DNA of 64,000 nt from Thermoanaerobaculales bacterium (GCA_025456145.1 JALOLD010000004.1:1-64000), one strand, 5' to 3'; positions 52,184 to 60,882 are shown, numbered from the stretch's first letter. Notes: generated from the letters alone by a model not told the origin. Numbers and translations: made by a program.

Positions 52184-53317
52184 ATGAAGCTGGTGACGAA
52201 AATGGTGTGTGCGACCGGTCTGCTCATCGGGATGGCCGGCGGCATCGCGGAGGGGGCGGTCGACCCGCTCCTCAAGCAGGACCCCGAGGTCCTCCGATTC
52301 GTCGAGCGGTCCCTCGCGTGGTACCCCGCCTCGACCTTTACCGTCGTCGCCGATGACCGCTCGCAGACGCCCTCCGGCTCGTACCGCGTCGTCCGGGTCG
52401 CGCGCAGCTGCGACAACCCGGTCCTCGCCGGCGAGCCGTCGGTGGTGGTCGACGAGGTCACCGGTCAGGCCTACCTCGGGAGCGTCGGCGAGCTGCCCTT
52501 CGAGCAGACCGGCGTCGCGCCGCGGAGCCTCCGGAGCTTTCTCGAGGGCTTTCTGCCCGAGGTGCTCGACCGCAACATGAACATGAAGGTCAGGGTGAGC
52601 TGGGACCTGCCCGAGGGCGCGAAGCCCGGGGCGGTCATCCCGTTCACTCTGATGATCGACACCGGGTACGGCGAGTTTCCCAAGCCGACCGCGGTCACCT
52701 CGGACGGAAGGCTCCTCGTCATGGCCGCGGGGCTGCCCCTGAGCGGCGACCCGGTGGCGATCCGTCGGGCGCTCTTCGCCTCGAGCGACGCCGTGGTCTG
52801 GGATCACCCGGGCTCGGCGAAGACGACCGTCGAGATCGTCGAGTTCTCCGATCTCGAGTGCCCGGCGTGCAAGGCGAAGTGGCCGCTGATCGAGAAGGTC
52901 ATCGAGGGCAACGGCGATCGGGTCCGCCACGGGATGGTCAGCTTCCCGCTGACCGGCATCCACCCTTGGGCGTTCCGCGCCTCCTCCGCGACCTGGTGCA
53001 TCGGCGAGCAGCAGGCCGAGCAGCTGATCCCGTTCAAGGAGCTCTTCTACGACCTCCAGCGCGAGATGGAGGTCGGTCTCGTGACGCCGACCTCGATGGA
53101 CTTCGTCGCCGGCAACGGTCTGGACGAGACGAGCTTCCGCAGCTGCTATCTGCGGCAACCCTCGCTCGACGGGGTCCACCGTCAGCTCGCCATCGGCCAC
53201 GTCGTCGGGGTCAACGCGACGCCGACCTACTTCGTCAACGGCTGGATGGTCCAGATGCCCCAGGAGGAGTGGTTCTCAGACCTGGTGGCCCGGCTGTCCC
53301 GGGGCGAGGAGCCCTGA
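52184..53317 (+). CDS. Secreted DsbA-like thioredoxin-fold protein
   Basis: The 377-residue protein has a signal peptide (ends GIAEGAV) and an uncharacterised beta-rich N-terminal domain (about 30-205). A thioredoxin-fold domain of the DsbA/DsbG type follows, with active site CPAC at residues 226-229 (EFSDLECPACKAKW) and the cis-Pro loop GVNATPTYFVNG. It probably makes or repairs disulfides in the envelope, using the N-terminal domain for substrate binding or dimerisation. GGGAGG at 52174-52179 sets ATG 52184. It lies just after recA, behind a hairpin. Confidence 0.88.
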   Translation: MKLVTKMVCATGLLIGMAGGIAEGAVDPLLKQDPEVLRFVERSLAWYPASTFTVVADDRSQTPSGSYRVVRVARSCDNPVLAGEPSVVVDEVTGQAYLGSVGELPFEQTGVAPRSLRSFLEGFLPEVLDRNMNMKVRVSWDLPEGAKPGAVIPFTLMIDTGYGEFPKPTAVTSDGRLLVMAAGLPLSGDPVAIRRALFASSDAVVWDHPGSAKTTVEIVEFSDLECPACKAKWPLIEKVIEGNGDRVRHGMVSFPLTGIHPWAFRASSATWCIGEQQAEQLIPFKELFYDLQREMEVGLVTPTSMDFVAGNGLDETSFRSCYLRQPSLDGVHRQLAIGHVVGVNATPTYFVNGWMVQMPQEEWFSDLVARLSRGEEP

Positions 53318-53350
53318 CCGGCTTCCCGGCACACAACTTGCTTTGACGAG

Positions 53351-53386
53351 GCGATGAGACGAGGCGCGTCCGCGCCGGCTCATCGC
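53351..53386. terminator. Hairpin between the DsbA-like gene and the Hdr-Nuo-like operon
   Basis: An outer 8-bp stem GCGATGAG (53351-53358) with CTCATCGC (53379-53386) encloses an inner stem GGCGCG/CGCGCC (53363-53376). There is no U tail. The rest of this 150-bp gap holds a TACGCT box (53461-53466) but no clear -35. Confidence 0.5.
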
Positions 53387-53467
53387 GCCCCCTGATGGCC
53401 GCGGGCCAGCGCCGGAGAGGCCGCGGGGGCGGTGGCGGTCGCGCTCTGGCTCGGCCGAGTTACGCTG

Positions 53468-55618
53468 ATGGTCCACAGCACGTTACGTGCAGGTGACGGG
53501 GAGGGCGGTCGCGGGGCGGTCCCCGGCGGGTCCGGCCCCGGGGCGCCGGACGCGGCCCGACGACGCGTCGTCGAGCTGGCTTCGGCCATCCTCGAGCGGT
53601 GCCGCGGCGAGGGCCCGTCGAACTGCGAGGCGCGCTGTCCGCTGCGGGTCGACGCCCACCTCTACGTCCAGCTCGCCCGAGCCGGCCGGTTTCGGGAGGC
53701 GTTGCAGACGGTCCGCGAGCGGCTGCCGTTCCCGGGGATTCTCGGCTATGTCTGCACCCACCCGTGCGAGCTCCACTGCAAGCGCCTCGAGCTCGACCGG
53801 GCGATCAGGATCCGCGACATCAAGCGGTTTCTCGCCGAGCACGAGCCAGGCGAGCCCGAGCACATTCTGACGACCGCGCCGCGCCGGCTGCAGCGAGCCG
53901 CCGTGGTCGGCGCGGGACCGGCCGGGTTGCTCGCCGCCCACGACCTCAGACGCCGGGGGTTCGAGGTCGTGCTGATGGAACGGTCCAACCGGATCGGCGG
54001 CTGTCTGACGACCAGGATCCCCGAGTGGCAGCTCCCGGCGGCGGTCCGCGAGCGCGATCTTTCGATCATCCCGGCGCTCGGGATCGAGGTCCGCACCGGC
54101 GTCGCCGTGGGCTCGGACGTCAGCCTCGACGAGCTGGCGTCCGACTTCGACGCGGTGCTGCTCACGGTCGGGTTCGCCGGCGGGCAGGGCCTGCTCCGGG
54201 AGGGGTCGAGCGGCCTCGGCTCGACGGTTCGCGGTACGGTGTGGGCCGATCCGTCGACCTGCTCGACCGGGATCGACGGCGTCTTCGCGGGCGGCGACGC
54301 GGTGAGCGGTCCGACCTCGGTGATCGATGCGCTGGCCTTCGGTCGGCGTGCCGCCGAGGCGGCGAGACGGTACCTGGAGGGCGTCCCCCTCGGGTCGGTC
54401 GCCGAGTCCGCCGACCCGCCGGAGCTGCTCTGGCAGCTCGGCATCGACGAAGCCGAGCGGCGCCGCCGCGAGCGGACCCCGGTGCTCCTCGCTCCGGCGG
54501 CCCCGCCGATGACCGAGAGGGAGGTCCGGGGCGAAGGCGAGCGGTGCCTCGACTGCAGCTGCGACCGGTGCGTCCGCGAGTGCGAGTTCCTGACCACCCA
54601 CTGCAGCTCGCCGCGCGATCTCGCCCGCCGACTGACCGCCGGGGTCGACGGCAACCTGCCGGTGGTCTACTCGTGCAACGTCTGCGGGCTGTGCGCCACG
54701 GTCTGCCCGGTCGACCTCGACACCGGGAAGCTCATGCTCGCCGCCCGCCGCGAGGCGGTCCGGCGGGGGCTGGCGCCGCTTCCCGAACATCGACAGGTGC
54801 GACGCGAGCTGCGGGCCGGGGTCTCGGCCGCCTTCTCGCTCGCCAAGGCGGCGCCCGGTCGCCGACGGGCGAAGCGGCTCTTCTTCACCGGTTGCGAGCT
54901 GCCCGCCACCTCGCCGGGGCAGACCCGCCGCCTGTACGCCCACCTGCTCGAGCAGGACCCGAGGATCGGCGTCCTGATGCACTGCTGCGGCGTACCGGCC
55001 GAGATCCTCGGTCTCGAGGACGACGCGTCTCGGGCCCGCGACGGGATCCGGGCCGCCATGGCCCAGCTCGAGGCCGACGAGCTGCTCGTCGCCTGCCCGC
55101 AGTGCCAGGAGGTGCTCCGCGAGCGGTTCACCGACATCCGGGTGAGCTCGGTCTGGGAGATGCTGGCCGAGACCTGGGATCCCGATCGCCGCTTCGACGA
55201 GCTGCGTCTCGCGGTCCACGACCCGTGCCGGAGCCGGCACGATCCGGAGGTTCACGCCGCGATCCGGACGCTGGTGCGGACCTGCGGCGTCGAGGTCGTC
55301 GAGACCGAGGCGTCGCACGAGCGGACCCGCTGCTGCGGCGCGGGAGGGAAGATCGAGGCGGTCGACTCCGATCTGTACTCGCGGGTCGCCGCCCGGGCCG
55401 CCGCCGAGACCGGTCTGACGATGATCACCTACTGCACCGGCTGCCGGAGCGCGCTTCGCGATGCCGGCCGGGACACCGTCCACATGCTCGACCTGCTGAT
55501 GACCGACGAGCCGTTCGCCCGGACGCTCGACGCCGAGCCGGGGATCGTCGCCCGCCTCGCCAACCGGCTCCGCGCGAAGTGGGAGCTGCGCCGGATGCCG
55601 CCCTCGGCCGGGGAGTGA
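53468..55618 (+). CDS. Fused Fe-S/FAD oxidoreductase with HdrC-like and HdrB-like (CCG) domains
   Basis: This is a 716-residue soluble multi-cofactor protein. Residues about 45-115 form a GltD/NfnB-type Fe-S domain (NCEARCPL, then YVCTHPCELHCKR). About 145-340 is an FAD domain (VVGAGPAGLLAA, later GVFAGGDAVSGP). About 355-420 is a ferredoxin-like pair of clusters (CLDCSCDRCVREC, CNVCGLCATVCP). About 470-690 holds two CCG units (TGCEL/HCCG/CPQC and DPCRS/RCCG/YCTGC), the ligands of the noncubane clusters of heterodisulfide reductase HdrB. The FAD domain lacks the inserted NAD(P)H-binding Rossmann subdomain of GltD. The gene heads an operon with NuoG/E/F-like genes, suggesting disulfide or other two-electron chemistry driven by that module. 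No Shine-Dalgarno is evident at ATG 53468. Confidence 0.85.
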   Translation: MVHSTLRAGDGEGGRGAVPGGSGPGAPDAARRRVVELASAILERCRGEGPSNCEARCPLRVDAHLYVQLARAGRFREALQTVRERLPFPGILGYVCTHPCELHCKRLELDRAIRIRDIKRFLAEHEPGEPEHILTTAPRRLQRAAVVGAGPAGLLAAHDLRRRGFEVVLMERSNRIGGCLTTRIPEWQLPAAVRERDLSIIPALGIEVRTGVAVGSDVSLDELASDFDAVLLTVGFAGGQGLLREGSSGLGSTVRGTVWADPSTCSTGIDGVFAGGDAVSGPTSVIDALAFGRRAAEAARRYLEGVPLGSVAESADPPELLWQLGIDEAERRRRERTPVLLAPAAPPMTEREVRGEGERCLDCSCDRCVRECEFLTTHCSSPRDLARRLTAGVDGNLPVVYSCNVCGLCATVCPVDLDTGKLMLAARREAVRRGLAPLPEHRQVRRELRAGVSAAFSLAKAAPGRRRAKRLFFTGCELPATSPGQTRRLYAHLLEQDPRIGVLMHCCGVPAEILGLEDDASRARDGIRAAMAQLEADELLVACPQCQEVLRERFTDIRVSSVWEMLAETWDPDRRFDELRLAVHDPCRSRHDPEVHAAIRTLVRTCGVEVVETEASHERTRCCGAGGKIEAVDSDLYSRVAARAAAETGLTMITYCTGCRSALRDAGRDTVHMLDLLMTDEPFARTLDAEPGIVARLANRLRAKWELRRMPPSAGE

Positions 55619-55625
55619 GCGGGCG

Positions 55626-58133
55626 ATGGACGCGCCAGCCGTCTCCCTCTCGGTCAACGGTCGGCCGGTGACGACCCCTCGCCACAGGCTCCTCCTCGAG
55701 GTGCTGCGCGAGCTCGGAGTGAGGGTACCGACCCTGTGCCACGACGATCGCCTGGCGCCGTATGGCGGCTGTCGCCTCTGTGTCGTCGAGCGCAAGGACG
55801 GCGCCGGCGGGTTGGTCCCCGCATGCTCGACGCCGGTGCAGGACGGGATGGTCATCGAGACCGACAGCCCGGCGGTGGTGGAGTCCCGGCAGCAGCAGCT
55901 CCAGCTGCTCGCGCTCAACCACCGGATGGACTGCCCGGTGTGCGAGCGCGGCTCGGACTGCCGGCTGCAGGATCTGATCCACGAGATCGGGATTCCCGAG
56001 GACACGCTGCCCTTCGACTTCGCGCCGGTTCCACGGGACGAGACCTCGCCGGTGATCATCCGTGACCCGTCGAGGTGTGTGGTGTGCGGCCGCTGTGTCC
56101 GGCTCTGCGAGGAGGTCCAGGGCGTCGCCGCCCTCGGATTCGTCGGGCGGGGTCTGACGACCCGGGTCGCCCCGTTCCTCGACCGTCCCCTCGACTGCGA
56201 GTTCTGCGGTCAGTGCGTCAACGCCTGCCCGGTCGGGGCGCTGGTGGCCCGACCGTACGCCTCGACGGTTCCGGCCTGGCAGCGTCTCAGGGTCAGGACG
56301 ACGTGCTCGTTCTGCGCCTGCGGCTGCGAGATCTCGGTGGAGACCCACAAGGGGCGGATGGAGCGGGTCACCGCCGACCCGCAGTCGCCGCACAACCGCG
56401 GCAAGCTGTGCGTCAGGGGTTGGCTCGGGCTCGACGTCGTCCACAGCCCGGAGCGTCTCCTCCGGCCGCTCGTCCGTCGCGGGGACGGGCTCGTCGAGGC
56501 CGACTGGAAAGAGGCGCTGGCGGTCGCCGCCGACGGCTTGCGACGGGCGGCGGGCCGTGGTCCGGTGGTCGCGGTGGGGGGCGGACGGTTGAGCTGCGAG
56601 GCCGGCTACCTGCTCCAGGCGCTCGCCCGGGAGGTGCTGCGGACCCCGCACGTCGACTGCGCCCCGGTCGGCGGCGCCGAGGCGCTGGTCGACGGCGTCT
56701 GGGAGGTCTTCGACCGGCCCCGATCGAGCGCCGGCTTCGACGACCTGCGAGCCGCGGACCTCGTCCTCGTCCTCGGCACCGATCCGACCCGCAGTCACCC
56801 CCTGGTCAAGACCGAGCTCGTCCAGGCGTCGATCCGGCGCTCGCTGCCGGTGGTCGTCGCGCTGCCGGTGGCGGGAGGCCTCGACCGTCACGCGGCGGAC
56901 ACCCTCCGGCTCGCCCCGGGTTCGGCCCACGACCTGCTGTGCGCCGTGGCGGCCCGGCTCCTCGAGAAGAACGACGGGCGGGCCGGCGGCGCCGAGGTGC
57001 TCCCGGGCTTCGAGGAGTGGCGACGGTCGATCGTGCGATTCTCCCCCGAGTCGGTGGTTCGGGCGACCGGTGTCTCGATCGCCCAGGTCGACCGGCTGGT
57101 TTCCAGGCTCGAAGGGGCCTGTCGACCGGTGATCGTTCTCGGCACCGGCTCCGGGGTGCCGGGGGACGAGGCCTCGGAGGCGCGGGCGGCGGCGTCGCTG
57201 GTCGCGGTGCTCGGGACCGGCGCCGGGCTGCTCGTGCTCGGTGGCCGGCCCAATGTCCAGGGGCTGGTCGATGTCGGCCTGCACCCGCGGCTGCTCCCCG
57301 GCCACCGGCGTGTCGAGCTGGCCGCCGAGGTCGAAGCTCTCACCGGCCGGGGGACCGTCGCCGAGGAAGGATGGAGCGTCGAGCGCTGGGTCGGGCAGCC
57401 GGTGGCGGCGTCGGGTCTGTTGCTGGTCGGCTTCGACCCGATCGATCTCATGCCGCGCGGCCGCGACCCCCGGCCGGCCCTCGACCGGGCCGGCTTCACG
57501 GTCGTCGTCGACGCCTTCCGGAGCCGCACCGCCGAGCGGGCGGACGTCGTCCTGCCGGCGGCGATTCTCGCCGAACGCGAAGGGACGACGGTCGGCGGCG
57601 ATGGAGTGCGCCGGCCGCTGCGGCGGGCCCTCGAGCCGCCGTCCGGCGCGTCGCCGGACACGACGATCCTGGTCGAGCTCGCCCGGCGGATGGGTGCGAG
57701 CCTCCCCTCCGGCCCGGAGCTCGACCGGGAGCTCGACCGGGTGGTCGGCTGGGGGTGGGGTCGTTCCCGGCCGCGCCGGCTGGCCCCCGCCTCCCAACCC
57801 CAGGCGGCCGCGGTCGCCACGGGCTTCGTGCTCGACGCGGCGCCCCAGCTCTTCCACTCGGGCTCGGTGACCATGCGCAGCACCCTTCTGCAGGAGCTGT
57901 CACCGACCGTCGCGCTGCGTCTCCACCCGGCGGATGCCCGCAGCCTCGGCGTGGCGCGGGGCGAGGTCGTCGCGATCGCGAGCCCGCGGGGCGAGGTCCT
58001 GCTGCGGGCCCGACCCGACCGGTCGGTGAGGCGGGGCACCGTCGTGGTGCCCTGGGCGGGCAGCCGTAACGGTGCGTCGAACCTCTTCGACGACGCTCAC
58101 GAGGCCTTGTCGGTCAAGGTGAGGAAGGCCTGA
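55626..58133 (+). CDS. NuoG-like Fe-S/molybdopterin-fold subunit
   Basis: The 835-residue protein has a [2Fe-2S] ferredoxin domain (YGGCRLCVVE, PACSTP) and the His-Cys3 cluster (HRMDCPVCERGSDC). Two [4Fe-4S] motifs follow (CVVCGRCVRLC, CEFCGQCVNAC), then a fifth cluster before the molybdopterin-oxidoreductase fold (CSFCACGC, then KLCVRGW). It finishes with a C-terminal molybdopterin-binding-like domain. Where formate dehydrogenases carry Cys or Sec, it reads HVDCAPVGGAEAL, without an equivalent ligand. It is therefore NuoG-like wiring rather than a formate dehydrogenase. It lies 7 bp after the Hdr-like fusion and 2 bp before the NuoE-like gene. It probably passes electrons between the NuoF-like subunit and the fusion. 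Confidence 0.88.
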   Translation: MDAPAVSLSVNGRPVTTPRHRLLLEVLRELGVRVPTLCHDDRLAPYGGCRLCVVERKDGAGGLVPACSTPVQDGMVIETDSPAVVESRQQQLQLLALNHRMDCPVCERGSDCRLQDLIHEIGIPEDTLPFDFAPVPRDETSPVIIRDPSRCVVCGRCVRLCEEVQGVAALGFVGRGLTTRVAPFLDRPLDCEFCGQCVNACPVGALVARPYASTVPAWQRLRVRTTCSFCACGCEISVETHKGRMERVTADPQSPHNRGKLCVRGWLGLDVVHSPERLLRPLVRRGDGLVEADWKEALAVAADGLRRAAGRGPVVAVGGGRLSCEAGYLLQALAREVLRTPHVDCAPVGGAEALVDGVWEVFDRPRSSAGFDDLRAADLVLVLGTDPTRSHPLVKTELVQASIRRSLPVVVALPVAGGLDRHAADTLRLAPGSAHDLLCAVAARLLEKNDGRAGGAEVLPGFEEWRRSIVRFSPESVVRATGVSIAQVDRLVSRLEGACRPVIVLGTGSGVPGDEASEARAAASLVAVLGTGAGLLVLGGRPNVQGLVDVGLHPRLLPGHRRVELAAEVEALTGRGTVAEEGWSVERWVGQPVAASGLLLVGFDPIDLMPRGRDPRPALDRAGFTVVVDAFRSRTAERADVVLPAAILAEREGTTVGGDGVRRPLRRALEPPSGASPDTTILVELARRMGASLPSGPELDRELDRVVGWGWGRSRPRRLAPASQPQAAAVATGFVLDAAPQLFHSGSVTMRSTLLQELSPTVALRLHPADARSLGVARGEVVAIASPRGEVLLRARPDRSVRRGTVVVPWAGSRNGASNLFDDAHEALSVKVRKA

Positions 58134-58135
58134 CG

Positions 58136-58702
58136 ATGGTCGACGAGCACGGCTGGACAGATGTCGCCGAGTCCGGGTTCTTCGGCGCCGAGGGGGGAGA
58201 CGGAGCGGACGCCCTCGACCCTGCGGTGGTGGCGCTGGTCGACGAGCTGGTGGCCGCCGCGCCGGCCGGTCGCGAAGGGCTGCTCCCCGTCCTGCTCGGC
58301 CTGCAGACCGCCTTCGACCGGGTCTCGTGGCGGGTCCAGGAGCTGGTTGCGGATCGCTTCGGCCTGTCGCCGGCGCAGGTCGCCGGGATGGTCAGCTTCT
58401 ACCCCGAGCTGAGCCCCGAACGGCGAGGTCGACTGAGGATCGGCGTGTGCGCCGGCACCGGGTGCTGGCTCGCCGGATCGGACGGGTTGCTCGACGAAGC
58501 GACCCGGCAGCTCCACACCGACCGGGCAGCGATCGGCGAGCCTCGTCTCGCGGTCGAACGACCGAGCTGCCTCGGGATCTGCGGTGTCGGACCGGCGGCC
58601 CTGACCGGCGAGCGGGCCCGGCCGGCGACGTCGCCCTCCGGCCTCGGCCGGCTGATCGCCGAGGCCCTCGCCGGGGTGCGGGGAGGAGGGGGCGACCGAT
58701 GA
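58136..58702 (+). CDS. NuoE-like [2Fe-2S] thioredoxin-fold subunit
   Basis: The 188-residue protein has the helical N-terminal part (LLPVLLGLQTAFDRVSW, VAGMVSFYPEL) and the thioredoxin-like [2Fe-2S] domain with all four ligands, in CAGTGC and SCLGIC. It matches the 24-kDa subunit of complex I and the equivalent subunit of NAD-linked hydrogenases and formate dehydrogenases. It ends by ATGA overlap with the NuoF-like gene. It should sit next to the NuoF-like flavin. Confidence 0.92.
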   Translation: MVDEHGWTDVAESGFFGAEGGDGADALDPAVVALVDELVAAAPAGREGLLPVLLGLQTAFDRVSWRVQELVADRFGLSPAQVAGMVSFYPELSPERRGRLRIGVCAGTGCWLAGSDGLLDEATRQLHTDRAAIGEPRLAVERPSCLGICGVGPAALTGERARPATSPSGLGRLIAEALAGVRGGGGDR

Positions 58703-60336
58703 GCCGCGGGCCCGCGGCGCTGATGGAGATCGGAATCTGCAGCGGCAGCGGCTGTCTGGCCCTCGGCGCGCTCGAGGTCTTGGAGGCGACCCGGGAGGCC
58801 GCCGCCCGCTCGGGGCTCGAGGTCATGGTCGCCGCCCGACCCGGGCTCGTCGGCTGCCGGGGCTTCTGCAGCCAGGGCCCGCTGGTTGCCATTCCGGCGA
58901 AGGACCTGCTCTACTGCAGGGTCTCACCCGGCGATGTCGCCGAGATCCTCGAGCGGACCGTCGGACGGGGAGAGGTCGTCGAGCGTCTGCTCTATCTCGA
59001 CCCGGTGAGCGGGAGACGTTGCCGCGGGGTGGCGGACAACCCGTTCTTCGCCCCCCAGAAGCGTCGGGTGCTCGCCCGCTGCGGCGTGGTCGACCCGGAG
59101 GACATCGGGCATGCCATGGCGCACGGCGCCTACCGCGCCCTCGTGCGGGCCCTCGGCGAGATCGGCCCGGCGGCGATCGTCGAGCGGGTCAAGCGGTCGG
59201 GTCTCCAGGAGCGGGCGGGGGCGGGGTTCCCGGTTGGCCTCAAGTGGGCGGTCGTGGCCGAGTCGCAGGCCGACGAGAAGGTGGTGATCGGCAACGGCGA
59301 CAGCGGCGACCCGGGGCTGACCGTCGACCGGACGCTGCTCGAAGGCGATCCGCACGGCGTCATCGAGGGACTCGTCATCGCGGGCCTCGCGGTCGGCGCG
59401 CGCACCGGCCGGCTGTTCCTGCGTTCCGAGCACCGCGTCGGGGTGGCCCGCGTCGAGCGAGCGGTGGTCGAGGCGCGGCGGAGGGGTTTTGTCGGCCCGG
59501 CGGTACTCGGGAGCGACTTCTCGTTCGACATCCAGATCCACACCAACGGCGGGGCCTCGAGCGGCGGCGAGGAGACGGTGCTGCTGAGTGCCCTTCATGG
59601 CCGACGCGCGGTCGCGAGGCCGAGACCCCCGTACCCGGCGGTGAGCGGGCTGTGGGGGCGGCCGACCCTCATCAACTGCCTCGAGACCCTCGCGAACATT
59701 CCGCTGATCGTCGGTGACGGCGTGGCCGGCGACGACCAACCGCCCGCTCTGACCCGGGTGGTCGGGCTGTCGGGCGGGGTGAGGCGGCCGGGCCTCGCCG
59801 AGGTCGGCCCTGACGTCACGGTGAACGAGCTCGTCGCCGGGATCGGCGGCGGTGCGGTCGACGGCGAGATCACGGCCGTGCACGTCGGCGGCCCGGGTGG
59901 GGCGACCCTCGGTCCGGAGCAGCTCGACGCTCCGCTCGACTCGCGGACGCCGAGCGAGCATGGCGCCATCCTGGGCTCGGCGAGCCTCGTCGTGTTGGGG
60001 CGGAGGGACTGCCCTGTCGCGGTGGCGAGGTTCCTGGTCGGGACCTGCGCCGATCAGAGCTGCGGCGCCTGTCCGCCGTGTCGGATCGGCACCAAGGTCG
60101 TGCTCAGCCTGCTCGACCGCGTCGAGACGGGGGCCGCGGACCCGGCCGATCTGGAGCGGCTCGAGCGTCTCGGTCGGCACATCGGTCGGACCGCGATGTG
60201 CGAGATCGGACGCAACGCGTCGCGCACCCTGATCGCGAGCCTCGGGAATCTGCGGGGTTGCTATGAGGCCCATCTCGGCGGGGTCGGCTGTCGGAGCGAG
60301 CTCACGCGCCCTCGGACGGGCCAACCGCGCCGATGA
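58699..60336 (+). CDS. NuoF-like flavoprotein with altered FMN/NADH site
   Basis: The 545-residue protein has an N-terminal thioredoxin-like [2Fe-2S] domain (CSGSGC, GCRGFC). The NuoF body follows, with FMN-loop AGAGFPVGLKW, an SLBB-type domain (about 370-430) and the [4Fe-4S] motif SCGACPPCR with its fourth Cys in AMCEIG. Several normally invariant residues differ. The usual GRGGAGF reads ERAGAGF, NADEGEPG reads NGDSGDPG, and the AYICGEET loop reads ASSGGEET. The NADH specificity is thus in doubt. It is the last gene of the tightly packed operon and overlaps the NuoE-like stop. Confidence 0.87.
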   Translation: MSRGPAALMEIGICSGSGCLALGALEVLEATREAAARSGLEVMVAARPGLVGCRGFCSQGPLVAIPAKDLLYCRVSPGDVAEILERTVGRGEVVERLLYLDPVSGRRCRGVADNPFFAPQKRRVLARCGVVDPEDIGHAMAHGAYRALVRALGEIGPAAIVERVKRSGLQERAGAGFPVGLKWAVVAESQADEKVVIGNGDSGDPGLTVDRTLLEGDPHGVIEGLVIAGLAVGARTGRLFLRSEHRVGVARVERAVVEARRRGFVGPAVLGSDFSFDIQIHTNGGASSGGEETVLLSALHGRRAVARPRPPYPAVSGLWGRPTLINCLETLANIPLIVGDGVAGDDQPPALTRVVGLSGGVRRPGLAEVGPDVTVNELVAGIGGGAVDGEITAVHVGGPGGATLGPEQLDAPLDSRTPSEHGAILGSASLVVLGRRDCPVAVARFLVGTCADQSCGACPPCRIGTKVVLSLLDRVETGAADPADLERLERLGRHIGRTAMCEIGRNASRTLIASLGNLRGCYEAHLGGVGCRSELTRPRTGQPRR

Positions 60337-60365
60337 CGCGGGCCGTCCGCGCCGCGGTCCCGATC

Positions 60366-60395
60366 TTGTCGTCGGGTCGCGGCTTCCGGTATCGT
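60366..60395 (+). promoter_or_regulatory. Candidate promoter of the response regulator-kinase pair
   Basis: TTGTCG (60366-60371) and TATCGT (60390-60395) are 18 nt apart in the 159-bp gap after the NuoF-like gene. They have the same form as the ABC-operon promoter at 22570. Confidence 0.42.
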
Positions 60396-60495
60396 CGGGG
60401 GGGCCGGCGAGGGGCGGGCCCGGTCGGCGACCGGCCGTGGCCTTACGGTGCGGGGCCGGCCGGAAGGGGGCGGTGAGGCGGTGCGAAGGAGGCCG

Positions 60496-60882
60496 ATGAT
60501 CCTGCTCGCGGATGACGACCCGGTCTTCCTCGAGTCGGTGGCGGCGGTCCTGCGACCGCGCTACGACGTCCGGACCGTGGCGAACGGCCGCGAGGCGCTG
60601 ATCGCCGTCGACGACGACCCCCCGGATCTCGTCATTCTCGACGTCATGATGGACCACATGTCGGAGGGGTTCGACGTCGCCCGGACGCTGCGCAGCGCCG
60701 AGGAGACGTCGCTCATTCCGATCATCATCCTGACCGGGGTGGACCGGGTCTACAACGTCAGGATGGAGGTCGACGAGTCGTGGATTCCCGCCGATCACTA
60801 CCTCGGCAAGCCGGTCGCCCCCGACGAGCTGCTCCGGAAGGTCGCCGCCCTCGTCGGACCGGGCGCAGCCGGCTCGCCATGA
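60496..60882 (+). CDS. Single-domain response regulator
   Basis: The 128-residue receiver domain has ADDDP at the acidic pocket, phospho-Asp in LVILDVMMDH, and Thr and Lys in ILTGVD and YLGKPV. It carries an insert (VYNVRMEVDESWIPADHY) before the Lys strand. This insert is of a kind I associate with receivers encoded beside Hdr and hydrogenase operons in sulfate-reducing bacteria; that association is from memory. It has no output domain. AGGAGG lies directly before ATG 60496, and it overlaps the kinase gene by ATGA. It probably signals from or to the electron-transfer complex. Confidence 0.88.
   Translation: MILLADDDPVFLESVAAVLRPRYDVRTVANGREALIAVDDDPPDLVILDVMMDHMSEGFDVARTLRSAEETSLIPIIILTGVDRVYNVRMEVDESWIPADHYLGKPVAPDELLRKVAALVGPGAAGSP

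Noticed and set aside
53483-56059. An 858-codon open frame antisense to the Hdr-like fusion
   Set aside because: It has shadow composition, no motif and no initiation signals.
55626-60336. Identification as an NAD-dependent formate dehydrogenase or [FeFe] hydrogenase
   Set aside because: No Cys/Sec-His active site is present in the molybdopterin fold and there are no H-cluster motifs. The first gene carries CCG domains instead.
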